This document shows positions 55,302-64,000 of a stretch of DNA of 64,000 nt, one piece after another. The notes beneath the pieces are model-generated. The model ran no database searches. It was not told the origin of the DNA and saw only the letters and a list, made by a program, of their open reading frames with translations. The DNA comes from Promicromonospora sp. MEB111 (GTDB taxonomy: Bacteria > Actinomycetota > Actinomycetes > Actinomycetales > Cellulomonadaceae). The position numbers and the translations under genes were made by a program. Where the stretch lies: positions 62,001 through 126,000 of the forward strand of contig NZ_JARVSD010000009.1 in NCBI RefSeq assembly GCF_030209445.1, read 5' to 3'. Position 1 is the stretch's first letter, and each line of letters begins with the position of its first letter.

Positions 55302-58232
55302 ATGCGTATCCAGAGACCCAACCGTGCGGTCGCCGTGCTGGCGGCGGCCGCCCTGCTCGGGGCCGCGGTCCCCGCCGCCCACGCGGCACCGGCACCGGCC
55401 GCGGTACCGGCCCAGGCGACGGCCGAGCTGCCCGGCACCGCCGCGACCACCCCGGTGCCCGAGACGGAGACGCCCGGACTGGTGGAGGGGCTCGACGAGC
55501 CCGTCGACGCCGCCCTCGCCCCGGCCGCCGCCGCGCGGACCCACCTCGAGGGCCACCGGTCGCGCTACGGGATCGCCGACCCCGACGCCACGCTGGTCAC
55601 CGCCGACGTGCAGCGCGAGGGCGCCCGCGAGACCGTCCGCCTGGACCAGCGGTACAAGAAGCTGCCCGTGCTGGGCGGCCAGTACGTGGTCCGCATGGAG
55701 AAGCAGGGCGGCGAGCGGACCGTCACCGGTACCTCGGGCTCCTACTTCACCGAGCTCGACGTCGACACGACGGCGCAGACCCTGCCCGCGGCCACGGCCG
55801 TCGAGCGGGCCGTCGAGGGGATCGGCAGGAGCCTGTCCGGCGGCGCGGCCGTCGTGGCGGGCGGGGTGCGGCCCGGCACGGCGCCGTCGGCGGCGACGCC
55901 GGACCTCACCGGTAGCGACCAGGGCCTTGCGGTGGTCCCGTCGGGGACCGGCATCCTGGCCCGGCACGTGCTGGTGCGCGGTACCGCGCCGGTCACGGGC
56001 GAGCCCGTGCTCACCGACGTGTACGTCGACGCCGCCTCGGGCACCGTGCTGCTCAGCTCCAGCCGCCTGCGCACGCTGGCCGCGCCGCAGCAGGTCGAGG
56101 CCCTGCGGGCCGACCAGGAGGCGACGGCGGCCGCGGGCGGGACCGACGGGACGGAGCCGCCGCCGTCCGGCAACGGCGTGACGCCGGTGACCGGCACGGG
56201 GACCAAGGCCGACGGCACCACCGTCGACGTCGGGCTGCAGCGGGTGGACGCCACGGGCACCTACCTGACGACGGACGTGACCCACACGCTGGCCGACGGC
56301 CGGACCGTGCCCATCACCACCTGGGACGCGACGCACAACGACTACTACGACACCGCCGGCATGTGGCCCGAGGGCATCGCGCCGTTCGCCTCGCCGTCGA
56401 GCACGCTGGGCACCGACCTGACGGACCTCGGCGCGGTCGACGCGCACTGGGCAGCGGCCCAGGTGTTCGAGTACTACAAGGTGGAGCACGGGCGCGACAG
56501 CCTGGACGACGCCGGCATGGCGCTCGACTCGTTCGTGGGCATCACCTACGGGGGCAACCCGTTCGTGAACGCGTTCTGGGACGGCACCAAGATGGTCTAC
56601 GGGACCGGCGACTCGGAGTACAAGTCGCTCGCCGCCGACCTCGACGTCGTCGGCCACGAGATGACGCACGGCGTGGTGGAGCACACCGCGGGCTTCCTCT
56701 ACAGCGGCCAGCAGGGCGCGCTGAACGAGGCGATCGCCGACTACTTCGGCAACGCGATCGACGTCGACGTGTCGGGGATCCCGATGAGCGACCCGGAGGC
56801 GAGCCTCCTGGGCGGCGACCTGTGCCGCACCACGGCCCCGGTCGACTGCGCCCTGCGGGACCTCGACGACGGCATGACGACGGCGGACTTCAACCACCTC
56901 ATCGACACCGACGCGCGCTTCGACTACGGCGGCGTGCACCTGAACTCGACCATCGTCTCCGGTGCGCTGTGGGACGTCCGCGAGGCGCTGGGCGGTGAGC
57001 TGGCCGACAAGATCGTCTACCGGGCGCTGACCGAGTACCTCACGCCGCTGTCCGACTTCGTGGACGGCCGGGAGGCCGTGGTCGCGGCCGCGCGGTCGTA
57101 CGGCCTGAAGGGCAAGCAGCTCAAGGTCGTCGAGCGGGCGTTCGACTCGCGCGGCGTCACCGAGGCCTGGGAGAAGAACCTGCCGGGCAAGGGCACGTCG
57201 CTGCTCCTCGACCGGCTGGACACCGGGCTGTACACCGACATGCAGCCCTCGACCGGCGGCGACTGGTGGGCCGTGGCCCGGTCCAGCGCCGACGGCACGG
57301 AGCCGACGTCGATCTGGGTGGGCCGTACCGACGGCCGGGGCGAGCCCCGGCGGGTCTCCGCGGCCGACGGGCGGATCAACAGCTTCGCCCAGACCGACGG
57401 CAAGCGGGTGGTGTGGCTGTCCATGGCGGCCGACTACACGGACTTCCGGATCATGTCCGCACCGCTGACCGGCGGGCGGGCGACCACGCTGTACACCACG
57501 GCGGGCCGCGTGACCGGGCTCGGCATGGACGGCGACGTCGTGTCCTGGTCGGAGTGGGACGCCGAGACCTGGATCGACGAGGTACACTACCTCAAGGGCC
57601 GGTCGAGCACCGTCCGCACCGTGGAGCACGACTGGGTGGGCCCGGCGACCGCGCCGACCGTCCGGGCGGGCCGGATCGCCTACGTGCGCTACGAGGTGTT
57701 CCAGCACGACGACGGGAGCTGGGACTGGGCGCTCGGCGTCGAGGTGTTCGACACCCGCACCGGCCGGACCACCCTGGCCGGCCTGGACAACGGCGCCGAG
57801 ACCGTCAGCTACCCCGCGCTCAGCACCAAGGGCGCCTACTGGGTGACGGACCGCGACCCCGGCTACACGGAGGCGGGCGCGTGGAACAACTCGGTGCGGG
57901 CGTACTCGTTCGCCACGCGGAAGGGCGGGATCCTGTTCGACGAGACCTCGTCCACGGCCAAGCGCGCGTGGGTGCTGACGGCGTCCGACACGACGCTGAC
58001 GGTGACCGAGGACGCCCCGAAGGAGGCGTGGCAGTCGGCCACGCTGCCGTCGGACGCGCTCATGCCGCGCCTGAAGCAGTACACGCTGGACGGCGTCTAC
58101 GTGGGCGACGCCTCGTGCAGCCCGGGCGCGCAGATGTTCGCCGAGGCGGGCGAGGGCCGCACCGTGGTCTTCAAGTCCACGGCGACGTCGGTGACCGGCC
58201 TCGCGGTCGCGTCCGGCGCGAAGCGCTGCTGA
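55302..58232 (+). CDS. secreted M4-family (thermolysin-like) metallopeptidase
   Basis: 976 residues. A signal peptide (RAVAVLAAAALLGAAVPAAHA) is followed by an FTP/PepSY-type propeptide, the M4 catalytic domain and a C-terminal beta-strand repeat region. The zinc site is H452-E453-x-x-H456 (VVGHEMTHG) with the third ligand E476 (GALNEAIADYFGN). It is exported, self-activated and probably degrades protein outside the cell. The C-terminal 350 residues resemble a WD40-like propeller. Divergent regulation is not evident; the LuxR gene upstream is a candidate. Confidence 0.93.
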   Translation: MRIQRPNRAVAVLAAAALLGAAVPAAHAAPAPAAVPAQATAELPGTAATTPVPETETPGLVEGLDEPVDAALAPAAAARTHLEGHRSRYGIADPDATLVTADVQREGARETVRLDQRYKKLPVLGGQYVVRMEKQGGERTVTGTSGSYFTELDVDTTAQTLPAATAVERAVEGIGRSLSGGAAVVAGGVRPGTAPSAATPDLTGSDQGLAVVPSGTGILARHVLVRGTAPVTGEPVLTDVYVDAASGTVLLSSSRLRTLAAPQQVEALRADQEATAAAGGTDGTEPPPSGNGVTPVTGTGTKADGTTVDVGLQRVDATGTYLTTDVTHTLADGRTVPITTWDATHNDYYDTAGMWPEGIAPFASPSSTLGTDLTDLGAVDAHWAAAQVFEYYKVEHGRDSLDDAGMALDSFVGITYGGNPFVNAFWDGTKMVYGTGDSEYKSLAADLDVVGHEMTHGVVEHTAGFLYSGQQGALNEAIADYFGNAIDVDVSGIPMSDPEASLLGGDLCRTTAPVDCALRDLDDGMTTADFNHLIDTDARFDYGGVHLNSTIVSGALWDVREALGGELADKIVYRALTEYLTPLSDFVDGREAVVAAARSYGLKGKQLKVVERAFDSRGVTEAWEKNLPGKGTSLLLDRLDTGLYTDMQPSTGGDWWAVARSSADGTEPTSIWVGRTDGRGEPRRVSAADGRINSFAQTDGKRVVWLSMAADYTDFRIMSAPLTGGRATTLYTTAGRVTGLGMDGDVVSWSEWDAETWIDEVHYLKGRSSTVRTVEHDWVGPATAPTVRAGRIAYVRYEVFQHDDGSWDWALGVEVFDTRTGRTTLAGLDNGAETVSYPALSTKGAYWVTDRDPGYTEAGAWNNSVRAYSFATRKGGILFDETSSTAKRAWVLTASDTTLTVTEDAPKEAWQSATLPSDALMPRLKQYTLDGVYVGDASCSPGAQMFAEAGEGRTVVFKSTATSVTGLAVASGAKRC

Positions 58233-58245
58233 CCTGACGGGTGCT

Positions 58246-58273
58246 GACCGGCCCGGCGTCCGCCGGGCCGGTC
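58246..58273 (+). terminator. terminator of the M4 peptidase gene
   Basis: GACCGGCCCGGCG (58246-58258) pairs perfectly with CGCCGGGCCGGTC (58261-58273), 14 bases after the stop. Confidence 0.8.
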
Positions 58274-58313
58274 GGCGTCTGCACGGGGTCGGTCACCGTC
58301 TACGCTGGGCGCC

Positions 58314-60002
58314 ATGGACGACAGGCCAGTCATCCTGCTGGCGGGCGGCGACCACGCCGACGTCGTCGAGCAGGAGTTCCGCGCCCGGTATGACCGCGAC
58401 TACCGGATCGAGCTGACCGACGGCCTGGCCGCGTGCCTGGACCGGGCGCGGGCGCTCGTCGGCGAGGGCGAGCAGATCGCGATGGTCGCCGCCGAGCACC
58501 ACCTGGCCGACGGCACGGCGATCGAGCTGCTGCACCAGCTCCCCTCCGTCGTCGCCACCGCGCGGCGTGTGTCGCTGGTCCCGTTCGAGTACTTCAACGA
58601 CAGCCTGGACGAGCTGCGGGACGCGATGACGCGCCGCGACCTCGACACGTACGTCATCCTCCCGCGCGGGCCGCGCGACGAGGAGTTCCACACCGCGCTG
58701 ATCGAGCTGCTCTCCGAGTGGGGCTGGTCGGTCGGCCGGCCCGTCGTGACCGTGACGGACCTGGTCGCCGAGCCCGGGGACCGGAACGCGGCGGCCGTCC
58801 GGGACCTCCTGGAGCGCCTCGGCTTCCCCTACCGCTCGCTCACGCCGGACGACGAGGAGGCCGAGGCGATCCTCGAGGCCGCCGGCCCGGGGGCCGAGCT
58901 GCCCGTGGTCAGCACGTTCCGGGGCCAGGCGCTGTCCGCGGCGACGCCGGCCGCCGTGACCGAGGCGATCTACGGCGGCTTCGACTCGATCCCCGACGGT
59001 GTGATCGCCGACGTCGCGATCGTCGGCGCCGGACCCGCGGGCCTGGCCACGGCCGTCTACGCGGCGTCCGAAGGGCTGGCCACGGTCGTGCTGGAACGGG
59101 ACGCGATCGGCGGCCAGGCCGGGTCGAGCTCGATGATCCGCAACTACCTCGGGTTCCCGCGCGGCATCTCGGGCATGCGGCTCGCGCAGCGGTCCCGCAT
59201 CCAGGCCAGCCGGTTCGGCGCGCGGTTCTTCACGGGGCGCCCCGCGGCCCGGATCGAGCCGGGGCCGCCGAACGAGCCCGAGCACCAGCACGTGCACGTC
59301 CGCGGCGCGCAGCTCTGCGCCCGGACCGTGGTGCTCGCGACCGGGGTGAGCTACCGCCGCCTGGGCGTGCCCGGGGTCGAGGACCTCGTGGGCGCGGGCG
59401 TGTACTACGGGGCGGCCACGTCGATGGCACGCGAGATGCAGGACCGCGACGTCTTCGTGGTCGGCGGCGGCAACTCCGCCGGCCAGGCCGCCGTGCACCT
59501 GGCCAAGTTCGCGGGCGGGGTGACCATCCTGGTCCGCCGCGCGAGCCTCGCCGAGACCATGTCGGACTACCTGGTGCGGGAGATCGAGGCGACGCCGACC
59601 ATCCAGGTGCGCACCCGGACCGTCGTCGCCGACGGCGGCGGGGACGCCTGGCTGCAGTGGCTGCGCCTCGAGGACCTGGAGACCGGCGAGTCGACCAAGA
59701 CCTCCGCCGACGGGCTGTTCTGCCTGCTCGGTGCCGAGCCGGACTGCGCGTGGCTGCCCGAGGGCGTGGCGCTCGACGAGCGCGGCTTCGTGCTGACCGG
59801 CCGGGACGTGCCCCGCGAGGCCTGGGTCGACGGCCAGCCGCCGGCGAGCCTGGAGACGACCGTGCCGGGTGTCTTCGCGGTGGGCGACGTGCGCGCCGGT
59901 TCCATGAAGCGGGTCGCGTCGGCGAGCGGCGAGGGCGCGTCGGTGCTGCCGCTGGTCCACGCCCACCTGGCGCGCCTGCGGGCCCGGGAGTTCGGCGCCT
60001 GA
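58314..60002 (+). CDS. thioredoxin reductase-like FAD protein with N-terminal receiver/thioredoxin-like domain, no CxxC
   Basis: 562 residues. Residues 1-125 look like a response-regulator-type fold (PVILLAGGDHADVVEQEF), about 130-215 a small thioredoxin-like fold, and 228-562 a thioredoxin reductase module with FAD motif VAIVGAGPAGLATAVY and NADPH motif VFVVGGGNSAGQAAVHLA. Where thioredoxin reductases have CATC, this protein reads VYYGAATSMA, so the redox disulfide is absent. This matches FAD/NADPH reductase variants of unknown partner described in actinomycetes. Cytosolic. Confidence 0.85.
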   Translation: MDDRPVILLAGGDHADVVEQEFRARYDRDYRIELTDGLAACLDRARALVGEGEQIAMVAAEHHLADGTAIELLHQLPSVVATARRVSLVPFEYFNDSLDELRDAMTRRDLDTYVILPRGPRDEEFHTALIELLSEWGWSVGRPVVTVTDLVAEPGDRNAAAVRDLLERLGFPYRSLTPDDEEAEAILEAAGPGAELPVVSTFRGQALSAATPAAVTEAIYGGFDSIPDGVIADVAIVGAGPAGLATAVYAASEGLATVVLERDAIGGQAGSSSMIRNYLGFPRGISGMRLAQRSRIQASRFGARFFTGRPAARIEPGPPNEPEHQHVHVRGAQLCARTVVLATGVSYRRLGVPGVEDLVGAGVYYGAATSMAREMQDRDVFVVGGGNSAGQAAVHLAKFAGGVTILVRRASLAETMSDYLVREIEATPTIQVRTRTVVADGGGDAWLQWLRLEDLETGESTKTSADGLFCLLGAEPDCAWLPEGVALDERGFVLTGRDVPREAWVDGQPPASLETTVPGVFAVGDVRAGSMKRVASASGEGASVLPLVHAHLARLRAREFGA

Positions 60003-60064
60003 TCCGTCGGAATTCCGATGCGGGCGCATCTTTCCACGCGCGCTGAGACGGGTTGTCTCATAAC

Positions 60065-62371
60065 GTGTCGATCGTGAAGCGCACTGCAGGGGGCTTGGGC
60101 GTGCTCGCGACGGCGGTTCTCGTCGCGATCGGCGCTGTCATTCCGACGATGTCGGCGTCGGCGGAGACCACCGCCGGATGGGCCGAGTGGGACCCGCTGA
60201 CCGGCTCGGCCGGCGACTGGTCGACGAGCGTGCGGCTCCCGGCCGGCGGATTTCCCGAGGCCACGGTCACCTCCGACTCGCGCGGTGGCGTCGGCGTGAT
60301 CTCCGGGGCGTCCTCCTGGCTGAGCGCGGCCACGCCGCCGGGCGCGGTCTTCGGGTCGAGCCGGGACCAGCAGTACCTCAACCTGCGCCCGCAGGCCGAC
60401 CGGCCCACGTCGCCGTCGACCACCACCTACACGTTCGAGCGCCCGACCCCGGCGGGCGGCTGGGCGTTCGTGCTCGGCGACATCGACGCGGACCGCGCGG
60501 TCGTCACCGCGCTCGGCGCCGACGGGCGGCAGCTCGCGGGCACGGAGCTCGGCTTCCAGGGCGGCTTCAACTACTGCACGGTCGCCGGCTCACCGTCGTG
60601 CACGGGGGACCCGGCGGACGTACCCGCGTGGGACCTGGCCACCGGCGAGCTGATCGGCAATGCGGACGCGACCGACACCTCGGGCGCCGCGGGCTGGTTC
60701 CGGCCCACGACGCCGATCAAGACCCTGACCGTCCAGTTCTTCCAGCGCAGCGGCTTCCCGGTGTACCAGACGTGGTTCGCCTCCCTGGCGCGCGACATCT
60801 CCGGGACGGTCAACCTCGTCGACGACGCCGGGGCCCCGCAGGGTGTGCTGCCGGGCGCGACCCTCACCCTCTTCGGGCCGGACGGCGCCGAGCTGGCTAC
60901 GACGACGTCGGACGACAGCGGCCAGTACGCCTTTCCCGGGTACACGGCCGCGTCCGGCTACAGCGTGGAGCTGACCACCCTGCCGGAGGCGGACGACGAG
61001 CACCCGTTCGGGCTCGTGCCGTACGGCGAGCGGCTGGTCACGGACGTGGACCTCACCGACGCCGACGCCACGGGCGTCGACCTCGCGGCGCGCGACGTCG
61101 TACCCGTGGCCGTGAGCGGCACGGTGCTGACCGACGACGGCACGCCCGTGCCCGGCGCGACGGTCACCCTCACGCCGGTCGGCGGCGGGGCGCCGCTCAC
61201 GGCCGTGACGAGCTCGTCCGGCGAGTACGTCATCGACCACGTCGGCTGGGACGCCGAGAACGACCAGCCGCAGCAGTACACGTTCGCGCTGAGCGACCTG
61301 CCCGAGGGGTTCACGGTCGCGACCACGCCGGGCGACATCACGGTGGAGGTGGGCCAGGAGGAGGCCAGCACCGGCAACGACTTCGTGCTGCGGGCGCCGG
61401 CGTCGGTCTCCGGCGCGGTGACCGCGGGCGGCGAACCCGTCGCGGGGGTCGTCGTCACGCGGGAGGGCCCGGACGGCACGGTCAGCACGACGACGGGCGC
61501 CGACGGCACCTACGTCTTCGAGGGCGTGCCGGCGGGCGACCACACCGTGAGCGTCACCGTGCCCGACGGCTACCGGGCCGACGGTCCGGACACGCGGGAC
61601 GTCTCGGTCGGCGCGGACGACGTGACCGGCGTCGACTTCGGCCTGTCTCACCCCGGGGCGATCGGCGGCACCGTGACCGACGACGCCGGGGAGCCCGTGG
61701 CCGGGGCGACCGTCACGGTGACGGGCCCGGACGGCCCGGTCACGCTGGTCACGGACGACGTGGGCGGGTACTTCGTGGGCGACCTGCCGCCGGGCGACTA
61801 CACGATCACCCTCACCGTGCCGGACGGCTACACCGCCGACGTCACCGAGCGGTCCGTCACCGTGACCAGCGCCGGCGAGGACCTGCTCCAGGAGGACTTC
61901 GCGCTGGTCGACGAGTCCGTCGAGCCGCAGGAGCTGCCCGTCGGCGGCACGGTCACCCACACCGAGGGCGCGCCCGTGCCGGACACCACGGTGACCGTGA
62001 CCGACGCCGGCGGCGCGCGGGCCGGCACCGCGACCACGGACGCCGACGGCACCTGGACGACGGAGCTGCCGCCGGGGACGTACACCGCCGTCGTGCACCC
62101 CGGCCAGGGGTACGTGGTGGACGGCGAGGGCAGCGTCACCTTCGAGGTGGTGGATACCGAGGTCACCGGGCTCGACTTCGTGCTCACGAACGCCACGCAG
62201 GCGCCGAGCCCGGGGCCGGGCACCGACCCGTCGGCCGGGCCGGAACCGGACCCGGCCGAGCCGGGCGACCTGGCCGCGACCGGCGCGACCGTCGGCTCGG
62301 TGGCGCTGGCCGCCGGGGTGCTGGTGGCCGTGGGCGTCGCGATGGTCCGGGGGTCACGCCGCCGGAGCTGA
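60065..62371 (+). CDS. secreted, sortase-anchored protein with carboxypeptidase-regulatory-like repeats
   Basis: 768 residues from the GTG at 60065 (GTG 60074 and TTG 60053 are alternatives; no clear ribosome site). A signal peptide ends near MSASAETT. The N-terminal 240 residues are a beta-rich adhesin-like domain; then five beta-sandwich repeats follow, marked by SGTV or GGTV and PVPGATVTL or PVAGATVTV. The C-terminus has LAATG, a hydrophobic helix and a basic end (RGSRRRS): an LAXTG signal for a class E sortase. It should sit on the cell wall. Confidence 0.88.
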   Translation: MSIVKRTAGGLGVLATAVLVAIGAVIPTMSASAETTAGWAEWDPLTGSAGDWSTSVRLPAGGFPEATVTSDSRGGVGVISGASSWLSAATPPGAVFGSSRDQQYLNLRPQADRPTSPSTTTYTFERPTPAGGWAFVLGDIDADRAVVTALGADGRQLAGTELGFQGGFNYCTVAGSPSCTGDPADVPAWDLATGELIGNADATDTSGAAGWFRPTTPIKTLTVQFFQRSGFPVYQTWFASLARDISGTVNLVDDAGAPQGVLPGATLTLFGPDGAELATTTSDDSGQYAFPGYTAASGYSVELTTLPEADDEHPFGLVPYGERLVTDVDLTDADATGVDLAARDVVPVAVSGTVLTDDGTPVPGATVTLTPVGGGAPLTAVTSSSGEYVIDHVGWDAENDQPQQYTFALSDLPEGFTVATTPGDITVEVGQEEASTGNDFVLRAPASVSGAVTAGGEPVAGVVVTREGPDGTVSTTTGADGTYVFEGVPAGDHTVSVTVPDGYRADGPDTRDVSVGADDVTGVDFGLSHPGAIGGTVTDDAGEPVAGATVTVTGPDGPVTLVTDDVGGYFVGDLPPGDYTITLTVPDGYTADVTERSVTVTSAGEDLLQEDFALVDESVEPQELPVGGTVTHTEGAPVPDTTVTVTDAGGARAGTATTDADGTWTTELPPGTYTAVVHPGQGYVVDGEGSVTFEVVDTEVTGLDFVLTNATQAPSPGPGTDPSAGPEPDPAEPGDLAATGATVGSVALAAGVLVAVGVAMVRGSRRRS

Positions 62372-62406
62372 GGCTTGCGGGGGCGGCAGCCCTCCCTTTA
62401 CTGTGC

Positions 62407-62421
62407 ACATGTCATACATGT
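62407..62421 (+). promoter_or_regulatory. paired ACATGT boxes upstream of the beta-helix gene
   Basis: ACATGT, CAT, ACATGT: two copies of a 6-base palindrome 3 bases apart, in the only A/T-rich stretch between the two genes and 33 bases before the start codon. An operator or part of a promoter; no family assigned. Confidence 0.35.
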
Positions 62422-62454
62422 TCTCTGCATGGCACACGACGAGGGAGTCTCTCG

Positions 62455-64000
62455 ATGACGAGAAGGATCCATCCGGGCATGCGGCTGCGCACGGTCGCCG
62501 CCGGCCTGGTGCTCACGACGGTCGCGGCGCTCGGCGCCGGCGCCCCGGCGTCGGCGCTGCCGCCGCCGTCCGCCCACGAGCGGCTGGTCGTGTACGTCGC
62601 CCCCACGGGCGACGACGCGAACCCGGGCACCAAGCGGGCCCCGTTCCGCACGATCGCCGCCGCGCGCGACGCGTTGGCGGGCCGCACCTCGGAGCGGGCG
62701 CGCGGCACCGTCTACGTCCGGTGCGGCGAGTACGTGCTGGACGACACGGTCGCGCTGAGCGGCGCCGCGAACTCGTGGGTCACCTACACCGCGTACCGCG
62801 GCGAGGAGGTGACCATCACGGGCACGCACGAGCTGCCCGCCGACGGGTGGCAACGGCTCGCCGACCTCGGCGCGGACGAGCTGGCGCAGCCGCGGTACGC
62901 GGCGAACGCGCGCCTCGACAGCGATGCGCTGCGGGACGGCGTCTGGGTCTACGACCTGGGCGCGCAGGGGATCGACCCGGGCACGCTCTACAAGAACGGC
63001 TTCAACTGGGTGCAGCAGCCGTTCGCGCCCGAGCTGGTGGTCGACGGATCCACGCAGACGCTCGCGGAGTACCCGAACGGGAACGCCTGCGAGACCAAGG
63101 ACACCGCGTGCCACCTGTGGGGCACCGGGAGCAAGTGGGGTGCCGCCGGGCCGCAGGACCTGATGAACGTCGACCTGCTCGGCCGGTTCGGCGCCCAGGG
63201 CGCCTGGGAGCGCAGCGGGACCACGCCGCGCGGGCAGTTCGAGGACAAGAAGCAGACCCTGGCCGACCCCGACGAGCGCGGCTCGTGGACGCCCGAGCAG
63301 ATGCGGACCATGACGCCGTCGATCTTCACGGTGGGTGGACGGGCGGCCGGGGGCGACCGCTACCAGCGCTGGGCGCCGCAGGCCGAGCCCGTGGTGGACG
63401 ACCTCGGCGGCCGCGGCCTCGGCGAGTACGCCGACGTGCCGGTGCAGCTCGACCCGCGGTGGATCGAGGACGTCGACAGCTCGCGGTACGAGACCGAGGC
63501 GTGGCTGTCGGGCTACCTCGGCAACAACTACGCCAACGACATGGTCCGCCTGCTCTCGTGGAACGAGGACCGGCTCTACGCCAAGTACCCCTCGATGTAC
63601 ATCCCGCAGGACGAGTGGACCAAGGTCAAGGTGGTCAACGTGCTGTCCGAGATGGACGTGGCCGGGGAGTACTACGTCGACCGGTACGACGGCCACGACG
63701 TGCTCTACTACCGGCCTGCGGACGGGACGGTCGAGGGCAAGGACATCTCCCTGATGTCCTTCGACAAGAACTTCTTCCACCTGGACGGCACCACCGGCGT
63801 CACGCTGCGCGGGCTCGGCATGACCGGGTCGCTCGTCAGCGGGGTGCAGCTCCTTGACGCCGTCGACACGCTGATCGACGACGTCGAGATCTCGAACGTG
63901 AGCATGGACGCCGTCCGGATCGGCCGGCCCGCCGACACCATCACCGCGATGCCCGACTACCAGACCTTCCAGGGCGGCCACGGCAACGTGGTGCGGAACT
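62455..64000 (+). CDS. secreted right-handed beta-helix (pectate lyase-like) protein, 3' end cut by window
   Basis: 515 residues are visible from ATG 62455 behind GGGAG, and the frame is still open at the right edge. A signal peptide (LRTVAAGLVLTTVAALGAG, cleaved near ASAL) is followed by VYVAPTGDDANPGTKRAPFR and TIAAARDAL, the characteristic start of secreted beta-helix enzymes acting on polysaccharides (pectate lyase and glycoside hydrolase type). The segment TGVTLRGLGMTGSLVSGVQL near the end shows beta-helix coils. Substrate unknown. Confidence 0.85.
   Translation, partial: MTRRIHPGMRLRTVAAGLVLTTVAALGAGAPASALPPPSAHERLVVYVAPTGDDANPGTKRAPFRTIAAARDALAGRTSERARGTVYVRCGEYVLDDTVALSGAANSWVTYTAYRGEEVTITGTHELPADGWQRLADLGADELAQPRYAANARLDSDALRDGVWVYDLGAQGIDPGTLYKNGFNWVQQPFAPELVVDGSTQTLAEYPNGNACETKDTACHLWGTGSKWGAAGPQDLMNVDLLGRFGAQGAWERSGTTPRGQFEDKKQTLADPDERGSWTPEQMRTMTPSIFTVGGRAAGGDRYQRWAPQAEPVVDDLGGRGLGEYADVPVQLDPRWIEDVDSSRYETEAWLSGYLGNNYANDMVRLLSWNEDRLYAKYPSMYIPQDEWTKVKVVNVLSEMDVAGEYYVDRYDGHDVLYYRPADGTVEGKDISLMSFDKNFFHLDGTTGVTLRGLGMTGSLVSGVQLLDAVDTLIDDVEISNVSMDAVRIGRPADTITAMPDYQTFQGGHGNVVRN

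Noticed and set aside
55218-57707. Long open frame antisense to the M4 peptidase (829 codons)
   Set aside because: Shadow of a real gene with third-position GC bias; no family resemblance.
1-64000. CRISPR array, complete insertion sequence or rRNA genes
   Set aside because: No spaced direct repeats, intact transposase or rRNA sequence was seen; only an IS3 fragment and a tRNA fragment are present.

Overview
The window is 64 kb of very GC-rich DNA with short gaps, many 1-4 base gene overlaps (ATGA, TGATG) and leaderless starts behind TAGNNT -10 boxes. The families present (WYL and MmyB-type XRE regulators, ANTAR proteins, GvpO, DUF3618, ECF41 sigma factors, an LAXTG sortase signal) point to an actinomycete. 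A Promicromonosporaceae/Cellulomonadaceae-type soil bacterium (Isoptericola, Cellulosimicrobium, Promicromonospora) is my best guess; the genus is inference only.

Bases 1-18.4 kb are an accessory stretch of small stress/xenobiotic modules, most with their own regulator: an MFS exporter plus alpha/beta hydrolase, a WYL regulator, an enoyl reductase/saccharopine-dehydrogenase-like protein with a divergent TetR, an enoyl-CoA hydratase homologue, three MmyB-type XRE regulators, a tetR-mazG-gyrI operon, NTF2-like proteins, an SDR-MFS-Rossmann operon, and a serine hydrolase followed by a MerR regulator. The stretch carries decay: an aldo/keto reductase remnant, a headless ohr, the 3' end of a tRNA with its terminator, and an IS3-type transposase tail. 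The same 20-base operator core precedes the enoyl-CoA hydratase homologue and the SDR operon, so these two distant units probably share a repressor.

Bases 18.4-30 kb form a gas-vesicle and stress region. A ten-gene minus-strand gvp operon runs from 24.9 to 19.1 kb. It includes two unusual GvpA/J-family fusions, one to a zinc ribbon and one to a PH-like domain, and several proteins with highly charged tails. Just beyond its promoter, on the other strand, lie one GAF-ANTAR and two PAS-ANTAR regulators, then a three-gene membrane/amphipathic module (YtxH-like, holin-X-like, DUF3618) and an ANTAR remnant. ANTAR proteins act on RNA, and the leader of one of these genes can fold its ribosome binding site into a hairpin.

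Bases 30-36 kb hold an ECF41 sigma factor with its AhpD-like partner, two Gfo/Idh/MocA oxidoreductases under a LacI regulator with a clear palindromic operator, and an Lrp/AsnC regulator. Bases 36-48.7 kb are aromatic/branched-chain acid catabolism: an E1alpha-E1beta-E2 2-oxoacid dehydrogenase operon, then the phenylacetate pathway as two divergent operons (paaABCDE plus a paaG-like gene; paaF-like, paaH, paaZ) around a TetR-type PaaR. Matching operators lie at both operon promoters. No paaK, paaJ or E3 gene is present.

Bases 48.7-55.1 kb hold an NTF2-like protein, a tandem ABM protein, a three-gene molybdoenzyme/flavin reductase/zinc-ribbon unit, a second ECF41 sigma factor with its FAD oxidoreductase, and a LuxR regulator. 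Bases 55.3-64 kb encode secreted or redox proteins: an M4 metallopeptidase, a thioredoxin-reductase-like protein without its CxxC, a sortase-anchored repeat protein, and the start of a secreted beta-helix protein cut by the window end.
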